Shown here: piece by piece, positions 24,708 to 32,371 of the stretch
Layout: every line of letters starts with the position of its first letter
Position numbering within the stretch: the stretch's first letter is position 1
From: Chlamydiota bacterium
Lineage (GTDB): Bacteria; Chlamydiota; Chlamydiia; Chlamydiales; RGXB01
NCBI GenBank assembly: GCA_016866475.1
Contig: VGMF01000001.1
Span: 396,481-438,461 of the forward strand
Reading direction: 5' to 3'
Length of the DNA: 41,981 nucleotides
Translations under genes and position numbers: made by a program
The notes under the pieces: model-generated
The model's database searches: none
Told to the model about the DNA's origin: nothing
The model's input: only the letters and a program-made list of their open reading frames with translations

Positions 24708-25560
24708 AAAAATTCTCGTAGTTATTTGCGAAATCCTGGCAATCTTCCTGAGATAAACTCGTTAAATCGGGATAAACACCCTCTTTTAAAACACAATCAA
24801 ATCCCTTGTAGGTCATAAGAGCACTTGACAAAACTTCTCCAATTGCGGCACTACCTCGCATACAGGGGGTCGCTTGGCAAAACCACCAGTGAAATAATCC
24901 AATCAGATAGATGCTTCTTTTAGGTTCTTGCTCATTAATAATCTGTTGAAACAAGGTTTCCAATTCTTCATGTATTTTTTGAAGAATCGGCCAGGAGGTA
25001 TGGATCCAGAGATACCTCGTTTCAATCGATTCGCTGAAATAGATACTGTAATTCAAATCGACATCCTCGAGCCGGTCTTCAAGTTTGATAATCTGAGTTA
25101 AAGGTATGGTTTCGTTGCCAATTTTTGATTTCATCTGGTAGCATTTGACCAAAGCACCTTTTAAACCAAGTTCCGGTATCGATCGGCGATACTCCCCCTT
25201 TGAAAGATAAAGATCTAAAGACGGCAGGCACTGTAGTCCCCCAATAACATTAAGGGAGCTGTAGAGGGTGGATCCCATTTCAGCTCGATCGGCACCAAAC
25301 AAATATCTACAACGAATCTTTTGGCTCAGAGCAAGCGCATGGCGCCAAAAGCGGGCCAACTCGTATATTTTTTTATAATTAGCGCCCCCCCTAATCTCTG
25401 CAGCCAAGATCTTTGTCTCTTTAAGTTGGCTCATTCGAAAGGCAAAATGGCGTTCTTTTTGGTAGGGTTTTTGTACAAGAAGGGGCAAGTTTGCTTGTAA
25501 ACAACCCACAAAAAAACAAAAACTGACAAAAACTGTAATTAATTTATTAAAATTTAACAT
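24691..25560 (-). CDS. Secreted protein of unknown family, paralogue 3 (first gene of operon)
   Basis: The 289-residue product starts MLNFNKLITVFVSFCFFVGC, a signal peptide; the Cys after FVG could be a lipoprotein site, though the lipobox is imperfect. It has the same layout as the two genes that follow: ARFWRHALAL (about 65), ETIPLTQI, RYLWIHTSW, and FHWWFCQATPCMRGSAAIGEVL. It is the most diverged copy: AHAMP becomes CQATP and the DIEALxEP segment becomes PDLTSLSQE. AGAG upstream of ATG 25558-25560 is a possible ribosome site. As the first gene it presumably carries the operon promoter in the AT-rich 25561-25690 stretch, which it shares divergently with the porin gene. Function unknown. Confidence 0.75.
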   Translation of the reverse strand: MLNFNKLITVFVSFCFFVGCLQANLPLLVQKPYQKERHFAFRMSQLKETKILAAEIRGGANYKKIYELARFWRHALALSQKIRCRYLFGADRAEMGSTLYSSLNVIGGLQCLPSLDLYLSKGEYRRSIPELGLKGALVKCYQMKSKIGNETIPLTQIIKLEDRLEDVDLNYSIYFSESIETRYLWIHTSWPILQKIHEELETLFQQIINEQEPKRSIYLIGLFHWWFCQATPCMRGSAAIGEVLSSALMTYKGFDCVLKEGVYPDLTSLSQEDCQDFANNYENFYDFSR

Positions 25561-25687
25561 TAAAGTTTTTCTCTTTTCATCCTGATTTAAGTAAGTTTAA
25601 ATTAAACAAACAGAATGATTTAAAAGCATCTATTTAATTTTTTACAAAAGAAACATGACAAAATTTTTACATTTATTTAAAAAAAAT

Positions 25688-25716
25688 TTGATAATTTTAT
25701 GGCGTATTTCTATATA
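25688..25716 (+). promoter_or_regulatory. Strong sigma-70-type promoter of the porin gene
   Basis: TTGATA (25688-25693), exactly 17 bases, TATATA (25711-25716), in a very AT-rich stretch. The predicted start near 25723 leaves a leader of about 14 bases holding the GAGAG ribosome site before ATG 25737. Near-consensus boxes fit high expression of an outer-membrane protein. Confidence 0.75.
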
Positions 25717-25736
25717 TAAAAGAAACGAGAGTTTCT

Positions 25737-26885
25737 ATGCCCTTTTTTAAAGTCGACTCAAAAAATAGTATTTTATTCTTCGCTTTGAGCTTACTCTTAT
25801 TTAAGATAGCGGTAGCAGAAACCCCGAAAGCACCCATTACACCTCCACAAGCTCCCCCTTTGGCCGAGGGACTGCTTTATGCCGGCCCCCAACTAAATGA
25901 AGAGGCAGTTTATATCCAGCTTGGTGCCGATTACCTTTTGTGGGTTGTCAGCCAAGAGGGGCTGGAAACGGCTATTAATAATCTAGCTACGGTACCGGTA
26001 TCAGGCAATCCCTTAGTTCCCGTACCAGGTCAAGGAACATCCTTCATGCCTAGATTCAAACCCAGAAACGGGTTCAAAGTGCATGGCGATGTTGTTTTGA
26101 GAAGTTGTGAAGACGTAGACCTTTTTTTAGAGTATATCTGGCTCGATCGCAGCGCTCCCGGCATTACCAACACAACAAACTCTGACTTTACATACCCTCA
26201 GTTAGTCATAGCGCCTGTTATTGGTTCTCCTAGTCCCCCTGATGAGGGTGTATACTCTGTTAGCTCAAGCTATAAATTTGAATATAATGTTTTAGATTTT
26301 GAAATCGGTCGCTTAAATTCTTTTGGTAGAAGCGTCTTCATATCTCGTCAATTCTGGGGTTTAAGAGGCACATGGCAAACTGCTTTCTGGAATACCAGCT
26401 ATGTCACAAATGCCTACAACCCAAATTTTTCCGGTAGATTTCCCGCGTTTGCTAACGCGAAGCAACAAACAAACGGAGCCGGTGTACGCGGTGGTTTAGA
26501 TTTCGGCTTTAATCTATCTCCTAAAAATACGCTAATGCAAAATCTTATGATCACGGGCACTATTGCTGCCAGTGGAATTTTTGGCGCTACGACTGTCACA
26601 TGGCAGTCTGGTCAAAATTTGTCGAATAACAGGCAAGAAACCTACCAATACACTCAGAACCGATTTTATAGAATCACCCCTGTGTTAGATCTCTCGTTGG
26701 GTCTGGGGTGGAATTATTCTTTCGGGAAAGAATCCAACGACCGGTACAACATAGAAATACACGCCTCCTGGGATACACAGTCTTGGATAGGATTCGGGCA
26801 ATTCACCTCTCCGACTGTTTCACCAGGGGGAGCCCAAAACATGACCGTTCAGGGTTTGACCGTCGGTGGAAGCCTCTTCTTCTAA
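25737..26885 (+). CDS. Lpg1974/MOMP-like pore-forming outer membrane protein
   Basis: The 382-residue beta-barrel protein has a signal peptide (ILFFALSLLLFKIAVAET, cut after AVA), then a Pro-rich linker and alternating hydrophobic/polar strands ending in the aromatic C-terminus GGSLFF, a typical outer-membrane sorting signal. The segments YIQLGADYLLWV, FMPRFKPRNGFKVHGDVVL and DLFLEYIWLDR resemble the Legionella Lpg1974 porin family, expanded in Parachlamydia-like bacteria where they function in place of or beside MOMP. Only one or two Cys residues are visible, so it is not disulfide-rich like classical MOMP. It is expressed alone from its own strong promoter and is convergent with the glycosyltransferase-like gene. 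Confidence 0.8.
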   Translation: MPFFKVDSKNSILFFALSLLLFKIAVAETPKAPITPPQAPPLAEGLLYAGPQLNEEAVYIQLGADYLLWVVSQEGLETAINNLATVPVSGNPLVPVPGQGTSFMPRFKPRNGFKVHGDVVLRSCEDVDLFLEYIWLDRSAPGITNTTNSDFTYPQLVIAPVIGSPSPPDEGVYSVSSSYKFEYNVLDFEIGRLNSFGRSVFISRQFWGLRGTWQTAFWNTSYVTNAYNPNFSGRFPAFANAKQQTNGAGVRGGLDFGFNLSPKNTLMQNLMITGTIAASGIFGATTVTWQSGQNLSNNRQETYQYTQNRFYRITPVLDLSLGLGWNYSFGKESNDRYNIEIHASWDTQSWIGFGQFTSPTVSPGGAQNMTVQGLTVGGSLFF

Positions 26886-26925
26886 GGTGAATGCTGTTTA
26901 TTCATGCCGACAAAGTTTTTCTGGT

Positions 26926-28248
26926 TTAATTATTTGTAATCCATGAAGAGGATCGATTCCGCGTCATATAGGCCTCATATTCTCCCGGCAATAGAGAAAG
27001 TAGGAAATTTTCATGCCAGGGTATGTGCTTGCAGGTATAATCCCCTGCTACCCTTACAGGGTTAGACGATAGGGTGCGGTCTATCAAGCAAAAAGTCGTA
27101 TCTACCTCCCCTCTATAAATTTCCAGATGGGGCATCAGTTTGCTACAGATTTTATCCTTCCAGAAGCCAGACTCCCATTTTTTTACTGGTACGCCACGAT
27201 ACGTAATAGTTTCATTAATGTCTGGGGAAAAAATATCGAGGGCTAATCCGACCCGTTTAGCCTGTAATTCCTCTTGAATCTTATAAAAATCCTGCAAAAA
27301 ACTTGCCGGCAGTTTAGGATTAAACTTTAGATCAGGGTCGGTCAAAAAAAATCGAGTGTTCACGAGTTTTTTAAAAAGAAACTGCTCCCAAACCCTATGG
27401 CCATAATTTTTTTTCATCCTTAGTAACGTGTAGGGGTAAGCTTCGTTGTAAAAGTCCAATAAGGGTTCAAAAAAACTTTTGTTGTCGATAATTACGATAT
27501 CTTTTGTGTACTTCTCAAGCTGTTTGACCATCTGTTTTATAAAGGTTATCTGATTGTACCCAATGATGATTACGGTTGGATTCTTCTTTACAAACCGGCT
27601 CAATTGTTTTGGTTGAACTCCTAGGATTGCCTGGGGTTCTTTTTTCAAAAGCTCGATCACGTCATCTATTTTTTTTCCGTCGGCAAAAAAATCAAAGAAA
27701 GGGATGTAATCTTCTAAAGAATCTAAATATAACGATCGCCATTGATCTACATAAAATTTTATCAATAAAAAGCTGTTGTTCGTATCGACACAGTCAAAAA
27801 GGTCCTCAAGGATAAACTCTTCCGCTCCCCCCAAATCTACTTTAAAAAATTTCAAACCCCGGTTGGGTCTTAAGTAAAGGGACTCAAAGAGAAATTCTTT
27901 AAAGGTTTTTGTTTTTCCGTTCGATTCCAAAAGTCTGGGTAAAAATTTTGAATCAAGATCATAATTGAAAAAAGCATCACTTTTCTTTTTTTTATTGGCG
28001 TAACTTTTCTCAAAATCTCCTAAAATTTTTTCGTCCGCTTCCACAAAAGTAATAGGGCCTGTTGCAGAAAAACCTTCTGAGCTGAAAATAGATCCGTTTT
28101 TCAATCCGATTTCAAACAAAGAGTATTTTGAAAAAATATTATCCTGGATTTTCTGGTGATAAATATCGACTTGTTTATGCCATTCGTTCTGATTGCCATT
28201 TATCGATACCATGAAAAAAATAAAGTATAATATAAAAATAATTTTCAT
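26926..28248 (-). CDS. Exported two-domain protein: FkbM-like methyltransferase plus GT-A glycosyltransferase-like
   Basis: The product is about 440 residues. ATG 28248 gives the signal peptide MKIIFILYFIFFMVSINGN; a TTG at 28266 is less likely. Residues about 35-170 look FkbM-like (FEIGLKNGSIF, then FVEADEKI, then FKVDLGGAEEFILEDL, recalling the IDVEGAE motif), although the first motif is degenerate. From about 215 onward the chain looks like a GT-A glycosyltransferase: PTVIIIGYNQITFIKQMVKQL, DIVIIDNKS, and RFFLTDPDLKF with a DxD-type metal site. Enzymes of both types normally use cytosolic SAM or nucleotide sugars, so the export signal is odd. The substrate is unknown. It lies alone downstream of the cyclopropane synthase gene, 289 bases away, with no recognised terminator between them. 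Confidence 0.65.
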   Translation of the reverse strand: MKIIFILYFIFFMVSINGNQNEWHKQVDIYHQKIQDNIFSKYSLFEIGLKNGSIFSSEGFSATGPITFVEADEKILGDFEKSYANKKKKSDAFFNYDLDSKFLPRLLESNGKTKTFKEFLFESLYLRPNRGLKFFKVDLGGAEEFILEDLFDCVDTNNSFLLIKFYVDQWRSLYLDSLEDYIPFFDFFADGKKIDDVIELLKKEPQAILGVQPKQLSRFVKKNPTVIIIGYNQITFIKQMVKQLEKYTKDIVIIDNKSFFEPLLDFYNEAYPYTLLRMKKNYGHRVWEQFLFKKLVNTRFFLTDPDLKFNPKLPASFLQDFYKIQEELQAKRVGLALDIFSPDINETITYRGVPVKKWESGFWKDKICSKLMPHLEIYRGEVDTTFCLIDRTLSSNPVRVAGDYTCKHIPWHENFLLSLLPGEYEAYMTRNRSSSWITNN

Positions 28249-28537
28249 TTTTGCTCGCAATCCCAAAACGAAATAAAAACAAATATTATTCTACTTTTTT
28301 TTTGCTGCATATAAAATATTAAAAATATTCGAAAAATTAATCTTGATGTCAAGGTTTTATTACCATGACAGAATTGAAAAAAACACACTCGGTCTTTTTA
28401 CTAAAAACGAAATTAAAAAATTTGACCTCTTTTGAAACTCGTCTCAAAAAATACAATAGTATCAAGATCCACGCGAGCTTTGACTAAAGTCTACAAATAC
28501 AATACAAACCTATTTGCGGTCAAAAAAATTGAAGGAA

Positions 28538-29704
28538 CTATCTTACTGTTTCGTAACCTCCAAGCACCCCATTCTTGACTAGGACTACTTGCCATAGCTG
28601 TATATCGCGGGCCCGGAACGCCCCTGCACACGATAAAAGATAAAATTTCCACATTCTGTAGAATTCTGGGGAATAATTCTCTTTTAATGCAGGCCAATTG
28701 CTATCAAAATTTTTGAACCATGCCATCAAAGTTTTATCGTAATGAGTTCCAAAATTATGCCAATCTTCCATCACAAAAAGCCCCTCTATCGATTTTCCTA
28801 CCTGGGAAATGGAAGGGAGCTGTCCTCCGGGAAATATATATCTATCGATCCAGGGGTCTGCATTTAAAACGCTCTCGTTACTACCGATAGTATGCAACAT
28901 TACCATACCTCCGTCTTGTAGCGATCGGTAGCAAATTTCCATGAATTCTCTATAATTTTTAACCCCGACATGCTCAAACATACCGATTTCTACAATCCGA
29001 TCGAATTTTTCGTCTAAATCGCGATAGTCTTGCACCCTTATCTCAACATCTAACCCTTTACAAACTTCACGAGCTAGAATAGCTTGGTTTTCAGACAACG
29101 TAATTGCAGTAACTTTTGCACCATATTTTGAGGAGATAAATTTAGCAAAGCCACCCCAGCCGCAGCCGATATCCAAAACGCGCATACCTGTTTTAATACC
29201 GAGCTTACGGGCAATTAAATCATATTTTGCTAATTGAGCTTCTTCTAATGTTTTGGCATTTTTCCAATACCCGCAACTATACGTCATAGTGGGATCAAGC
29301 ATAGCTTTGTAAAGATCATTTCCAAGCTGGTAGTGTTGACGAATCACATCAAGGCTTTTACTTTTGTCTTGACGGTTTAGAAGTTTGGCTTTCAGATATG
29401 CCCAGTAAAAGGAAGGGCTTTTTTTGAATCGGGATTGAAGGCTGGCGCGTGCGATCCGGTACATGCAATCGTCAAGAGCATCGACATCCCACCAACCCTC
29501 CATGTAGCTCTCCCCGAAACCCAAAGATTGGTCTTTTAAAACCCGATCATAAAATCGATTATCTTTAACCTGAATATCTGAAGGATCTGATCCGTTAAGC
29601 TGAATTCCGGCCGAAAAAGCTAATTGATCGATGATCTCTTTCGAGTCAGATTGCTGTAAGGATAAAAGAGTGCAAACTGCGCATAAAAAAAGAATCTTTT
29701 TCAT
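28538..29704 (-). CDS. cfa: Cyclopropane-fatty-acyl-phospholipid synthase with signal-like N-terminus
   Basis: CFA synthase transfers a methylene from SAM to cis double bonds of phospholipid acyl chains. The 388 residues align along the E. coli enzyme as I recall it: SLGFGESYMEGWWD, HYQLGNDLYKAMLDPTMTYSCGYW (catalytic Cys region), VLDIGCGWGGFAKF (SAM motif I), IGMFEHVG (catalytic Glu), MLHTIGS, MEDWHNFGTHYDKTLMAW (catalytic Tyr) and AGAFRARDIQLWQVV. All key residues are present. The odd part is the start: where E. coli has a polar N-terminus this protein begins MKKILFLCAVCTLLSLQQSD, a basic then hydrophobic segment like a signal peptide or anchor. No other start fits. It lies between the fkbM/GT-like gene and the usher, all on the minus strand. 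Confidence 0.92.
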   Translation of the reverse strand: MKKILFLCAVCTLLSLQQSDSKEIIDQLAFSAGIQLNGSDPSDIQVKDNRFYDRVLKDQSLGFGESYMEGWWDVDALDDCMYRIARASLQSRFKKSPSFYWAYLKAKLLNRQDKSKSLDVIRQHYQLGNDLYKAMLDPTMTYSCGYWKNAKTLEEAQLAKYDLIARKLGIKTGMRVLDIGCGWGGFAKFISSKYGAKVTAITLSENQAILAREVCKGLDVEIRVQDYRDLDEKFDRIVEIGMFEHVGVKNYREFMEICYRSLQDGGMVMLHTIGSNESVLNADPWIDRYIFPGGQLPSISQVGKSIEGLFVMEDWHNFGTHYDKTLMAWFKNFDSNWPALKENYSPEFYRMWKFYLLSCAGAFRARDIQLWQVVLVKNGVLGGYETVR

Positions 29705-30007
29705 ATAGCTGTCTCTTAACAGTCAAGAAATAATAAAATCAACTTTTTTTTAGTGTCTTTTTTTTGAAATACCTGCATGCGATCCGGAAAAGGTTTTTTA
29801 AAAAGCTCCCTTTTGGGAGCGACCAAGAAAAAAACCCACCTAAATTAGGTAGTTGTTTTTATGGTTTTTTTGGAAAAAAATGGAATCTATTACTTTCATT
29901 CTCAAACAGGTGTCGCTCTTGCGTCTATTTTTTGCTTAATTCATTAGGGGGAGCAACGGATAAAGTACCTTTTGAAAAAGCGCGGATAGATTTCAAAAAT
30001 CAAGAAT
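29705..30007. other. Intergenic region between the usher and cfa genes
   Basis: About 300 bases without a convincing gene. It holds the usher terminator (29800-29820) and a second weaker hairpin at 29838-29850 (ACCTAA/TTAGGT) followed on the minus strand by seven T. The rest is AT-rich and must contain the cfa promoter near 29710-29760. A 99-codon plus-strand frame across it is Phe/Lys/Arg-rich, runs through both hairpins and looks like chance. Confidence 0.6.
29800..29820 (-). terminator. Rho-independent terminator after the usher gene
   Basis: GCTCCC, four-base loop, GGGAGC (29805-29820), followed on the minus strand by five T. It lies about 190 bases after the usher stop, so the usher mRNA has a long tail, and it separates the usher from cfa. 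Confidence 0.75.
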
Positions 30008-32275
30008 CTAGGGCGCTTTTCTTTTTAAAGGCTTACTCGATGCCTTTAAGACGATTGTTTTAGGCTCGATCAAAGTACCGCTTCTGTAGGAGGGTCGAAC
30101 TTTTACCTGCTCCGACGCCTCAATATTCCACGAATTCTTTTTGTAAATATCAACATGTATATCGGTCTCTTTATAACTTCTTAGGGAGGGGACAACGGCA
30201 GGCATAGACCCGAACGACTCATTATATCGATTCTTTAAACTCTCCTTGTAGGCCCTCAAATAACGCAACTGATCATTTTTTTTGCTCACAACGAGGGCAA
30301 AACTGTCGTCGATTGGCCTGGATAAGGCAACAAATCCATCCGCAAAAGCCAACGCTGTCCCTGCGTTAATCTGTGTCACTGCTAAAGAGGAATTTCGATT
30401 TGTCGGAAAATCCGGAACTTTGAACGTGAGTGGACCGTTTGCTAAATATTGACTGATTCCGGCAGAAAATCTTTGACCCGTGTAATTCATATAACCTGTT
30501 CCGGAAGCACCTTTTTGCAGAAAAGATCCCCCGATGTTGAAATCCAGCTTGGTGTCCCCTTTCAAGGGAGTCGAATAATTGGCATTCGCATTTAGAGCAT
30601 CTAGCTCCTGGTTATAATCTGTTGTCAGCCTGAAATTTGTCTCCTTGGGGACATAATCAATACCAAAAGCTACGAAATAGTCGTTCTTCCAACTAGATAC
30701 CCCCGACGGACGGGTGTCTCTCCCTTTAAAAACCAAAAGAAATCTCGCTAGAAAAGAGTCCAAAAAGGTTTTCTCTAGTTTAAACTGGGCTACGTAGCGG
30801 TCCTTACTACTTCTCTCGAAATTATAGGATCCGGTAAAGCTTGTTTTGATGTTCCAGGGAAGTTTTTTGGAAAGCCTGGCTGCAAGAGAGAGATAGATGG
30901 GGTTTCCGATAATGGGTGCCTGCAAATAACTGAAATACTTTTCTTGCGCTTCCAACGACAATTCATAATCAAATGAGAGCTTGGGAGCCCGGCTTAATAG
31001 ACCTTTTGAAAGAGCCAGACGCATTTTAGCAGCTACCTCTTTATCTTTAGGGGCCGAGAACCCGACGTCCAACAAAGCCCTCACAGCGCTGTACTCGTAG
31101 ACAGCCTGACCACCAAAAAAGGCTCCCGAGGAGTTCCCCTGCAGGTAGGTTCCTAAAGTAAAATTGTCGAAAAACCCATAACGGACCGCCGACATCAGAG
31201 TTGGCCTGTTGAATTGGTAATTGTAATTGATCCCCTCTTCGTTATAATTCGGAAACCCTGCCGTTACAAAATACTCGATCTCTTTGGGAGGGAGGAGATT
31301 CGGTTCGTAAAAGGAATTTAGGGAGATCACCTGCTCTAAACCGATCGGATTCGTGATTTTGAGCTTCACGTTGTTTAAACCCTGAATAATGGGAAAATTT
31401 TGCAGAACATGGGGCCCGGCAGGCAGCTCTATCGTTTGATAAAGAATCCCATCTATATACACCTCTACCTTGGTAGGAGCATTCAAGAAAAATTCATTTC
31501 TTGATGCTGAAGCTATCGTCGGGTTTACAAACACATTCATCCCTTTGCACAACGAAGCTCCTAAGAGGGGGATCGAATTTTGCAAACCGAAGCTATAGCT
31601 CCCCTGATCTCCAACGGCAAGGCGTGCCTTCATATCTTCAAAATCTTTTGTAAAGATTAGGTTTCCCCTATTAATAATTCCCGGATTCGTTGTCGCGGCA
31701 TATAAAAATCCCTGAAAAACGTAGTCTTTTATATTCAACGAAAGATCAAAATTCGCAAAATCCTGATTTTGGGGAATTTGGAGCTCTTTATAGAATTTAT
31801 AGAAAATTTTATGCCCGTAGGTGATATTTAAGTAGCCGCTTGTCGTCCCCGATTTGAGCAAAGGGACTTGAATCTCTTGAGCACGCTTATCTAAAAAACT
31901 TTGATTCACATAAGCATCGGGAACCCAAACGTACAGCACCTTCGCAGCGTCATCGTAATCGACAGTGATTTCCCCCTTATCATCCGCGACCGGAGTGCTG
32001 AAATTATCCTCTTCCAAGGTCGAAAAAATAGAACCCTGTCCGTAGAGAAACTCGTTCATTTCGCCTACACCGACCTGATTCAGATACGGGTAAATCGCTT
32101 TTCTAAATCCGGAGGAGTCCAGGTTTAAGGCCCCATTAAGATTGTAGGGGATATCGTACACTCCAAGTTCGACACCGTTGAGATAGATATAAAGAGAATA
32201 GGTAATCTCTTTTGATGCAGCGGCCAGGGTAAAAAAAGGGAGTAAACAAAAGAACACGAACCTTAGAATGCACAT
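30008..32275 (-). CDS. Fimbrial-type outer membrane usher protein (orphan)
   Basis: Ushers are outer-membrane barrels that assemble chaperone-delivered pilus subunits. The 755-residue protein has a signal peptide (FVFFCLLPFFTLAAASK), an N-terminal domain (LYIYLNGVELGVYDIPY), a plug-like region with KVEVYIDGILYQTIELPAGPHVL and NVKLKITNPIGLEQ, then a long barrel of amphipathic strands. After FALVVSKKN it reaches the PSYRSGTLI segment typical of the start of the usher C-terminal part and ends about 25 residues later in a basic tail (SKPLKRKAP), so the C-terminal domain looks short or lost. No periplasmic chaperone or pilin gene lies nearby. It may act with distant partners, have another role, or be decaying. 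Confidence 0.78.
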   Translation of the reverse strand: MCILRFVFFCLLPFFTLAAASKEITYSLYIYLNGVELGVYDIPYNLNGALNLDSSGFRKAIYPYLNQVGVGEMNEFLYGQGSIFSTLEEDNFSTPVADDKGEITVDYDDAAKVLYVWVPDAYVNQSFLDKRAQEIQVPLLKSGTTSGYLNITYGHKIFYKFYKELQIPQNQDFANFDLSLNIKDYVFQGFLYAATTNPGIINRGNLIFTKDFEDMKARLAVGDQGSYSFGLQNSIPLLGASLCKGMNVFVNPTIASASRNEFFLNAPTKVEVYIDGILYQTIELPAGPHVLQNFPIIQGLNNVKLKITNPIGLEQVISLNSFYEPNLLPPKEIEYFVTAGFPNYNEEGINYNYQFNRPTLMSAVRYGFFDNFTLGTYLQGNSSGAFFGGQAVYEYSAVRALLDVGFSAPKDKEVAAKMRLALSKGLLSRAPKLSFDYELSLEAQEKYFSYLQAPIIGNPIYLSLAARLSKKLPWNIKTSFTGSYNFERSSKDRYVAQFKLEKTFLDSFLARFLLVFKGRDTRPSGVSSWKNDYFVAFGIDYVPKETNFRLTTDYNQELDALNANANYSTPLKGDTKLDFNIGGSFLQKGASGTGYMNYTGQRFSAGISQYLANGPLTFKVPDFPTNRNSSLAVTQINAGTALAFADGFVALSRPIDDSFALVVSKKNDQLRYLRAYKESLKNRYNESFGSMPAVVPSLRSYKETDIHVDIYKKNSWNIEASEQVKVRPSYRSGTLIEPKTIVLKASSKPLKRKAP

Positions 32276-32371
32276 AGAACTAACAACTTGAAATGTATAA
32301 GTCCAACATTCTACTGAATAAACATCGTTTGCATCAAGGAAGATGTGAAATTTTGTTTACAAAAAATAGAA

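Noticed and set aside
28365-28487. A 40-codon plus-strand frame in the gap between cfa and the fkbM/GT-like gene
   Set aside because: It lacks a clear ribosome site and promoter, is Lys/Leu/Thr-rich in AT-rich DNA, and resembles no protein I know.
29605-29704. An alternative start for cfa that would remove the hydrophobic N-terminus
   Set aside because: No Met, Val or Leu start with a ribosome site lies at the right place before the conserved domain; the ATG at 29704 is the only reasonable start.
29764-30063. A 99-codon plus-strand frame between cfa and the usher
   Set aside because: It runs through two hairpins that act as minus-strand terminators and into the end of the usher; its composition looks random.
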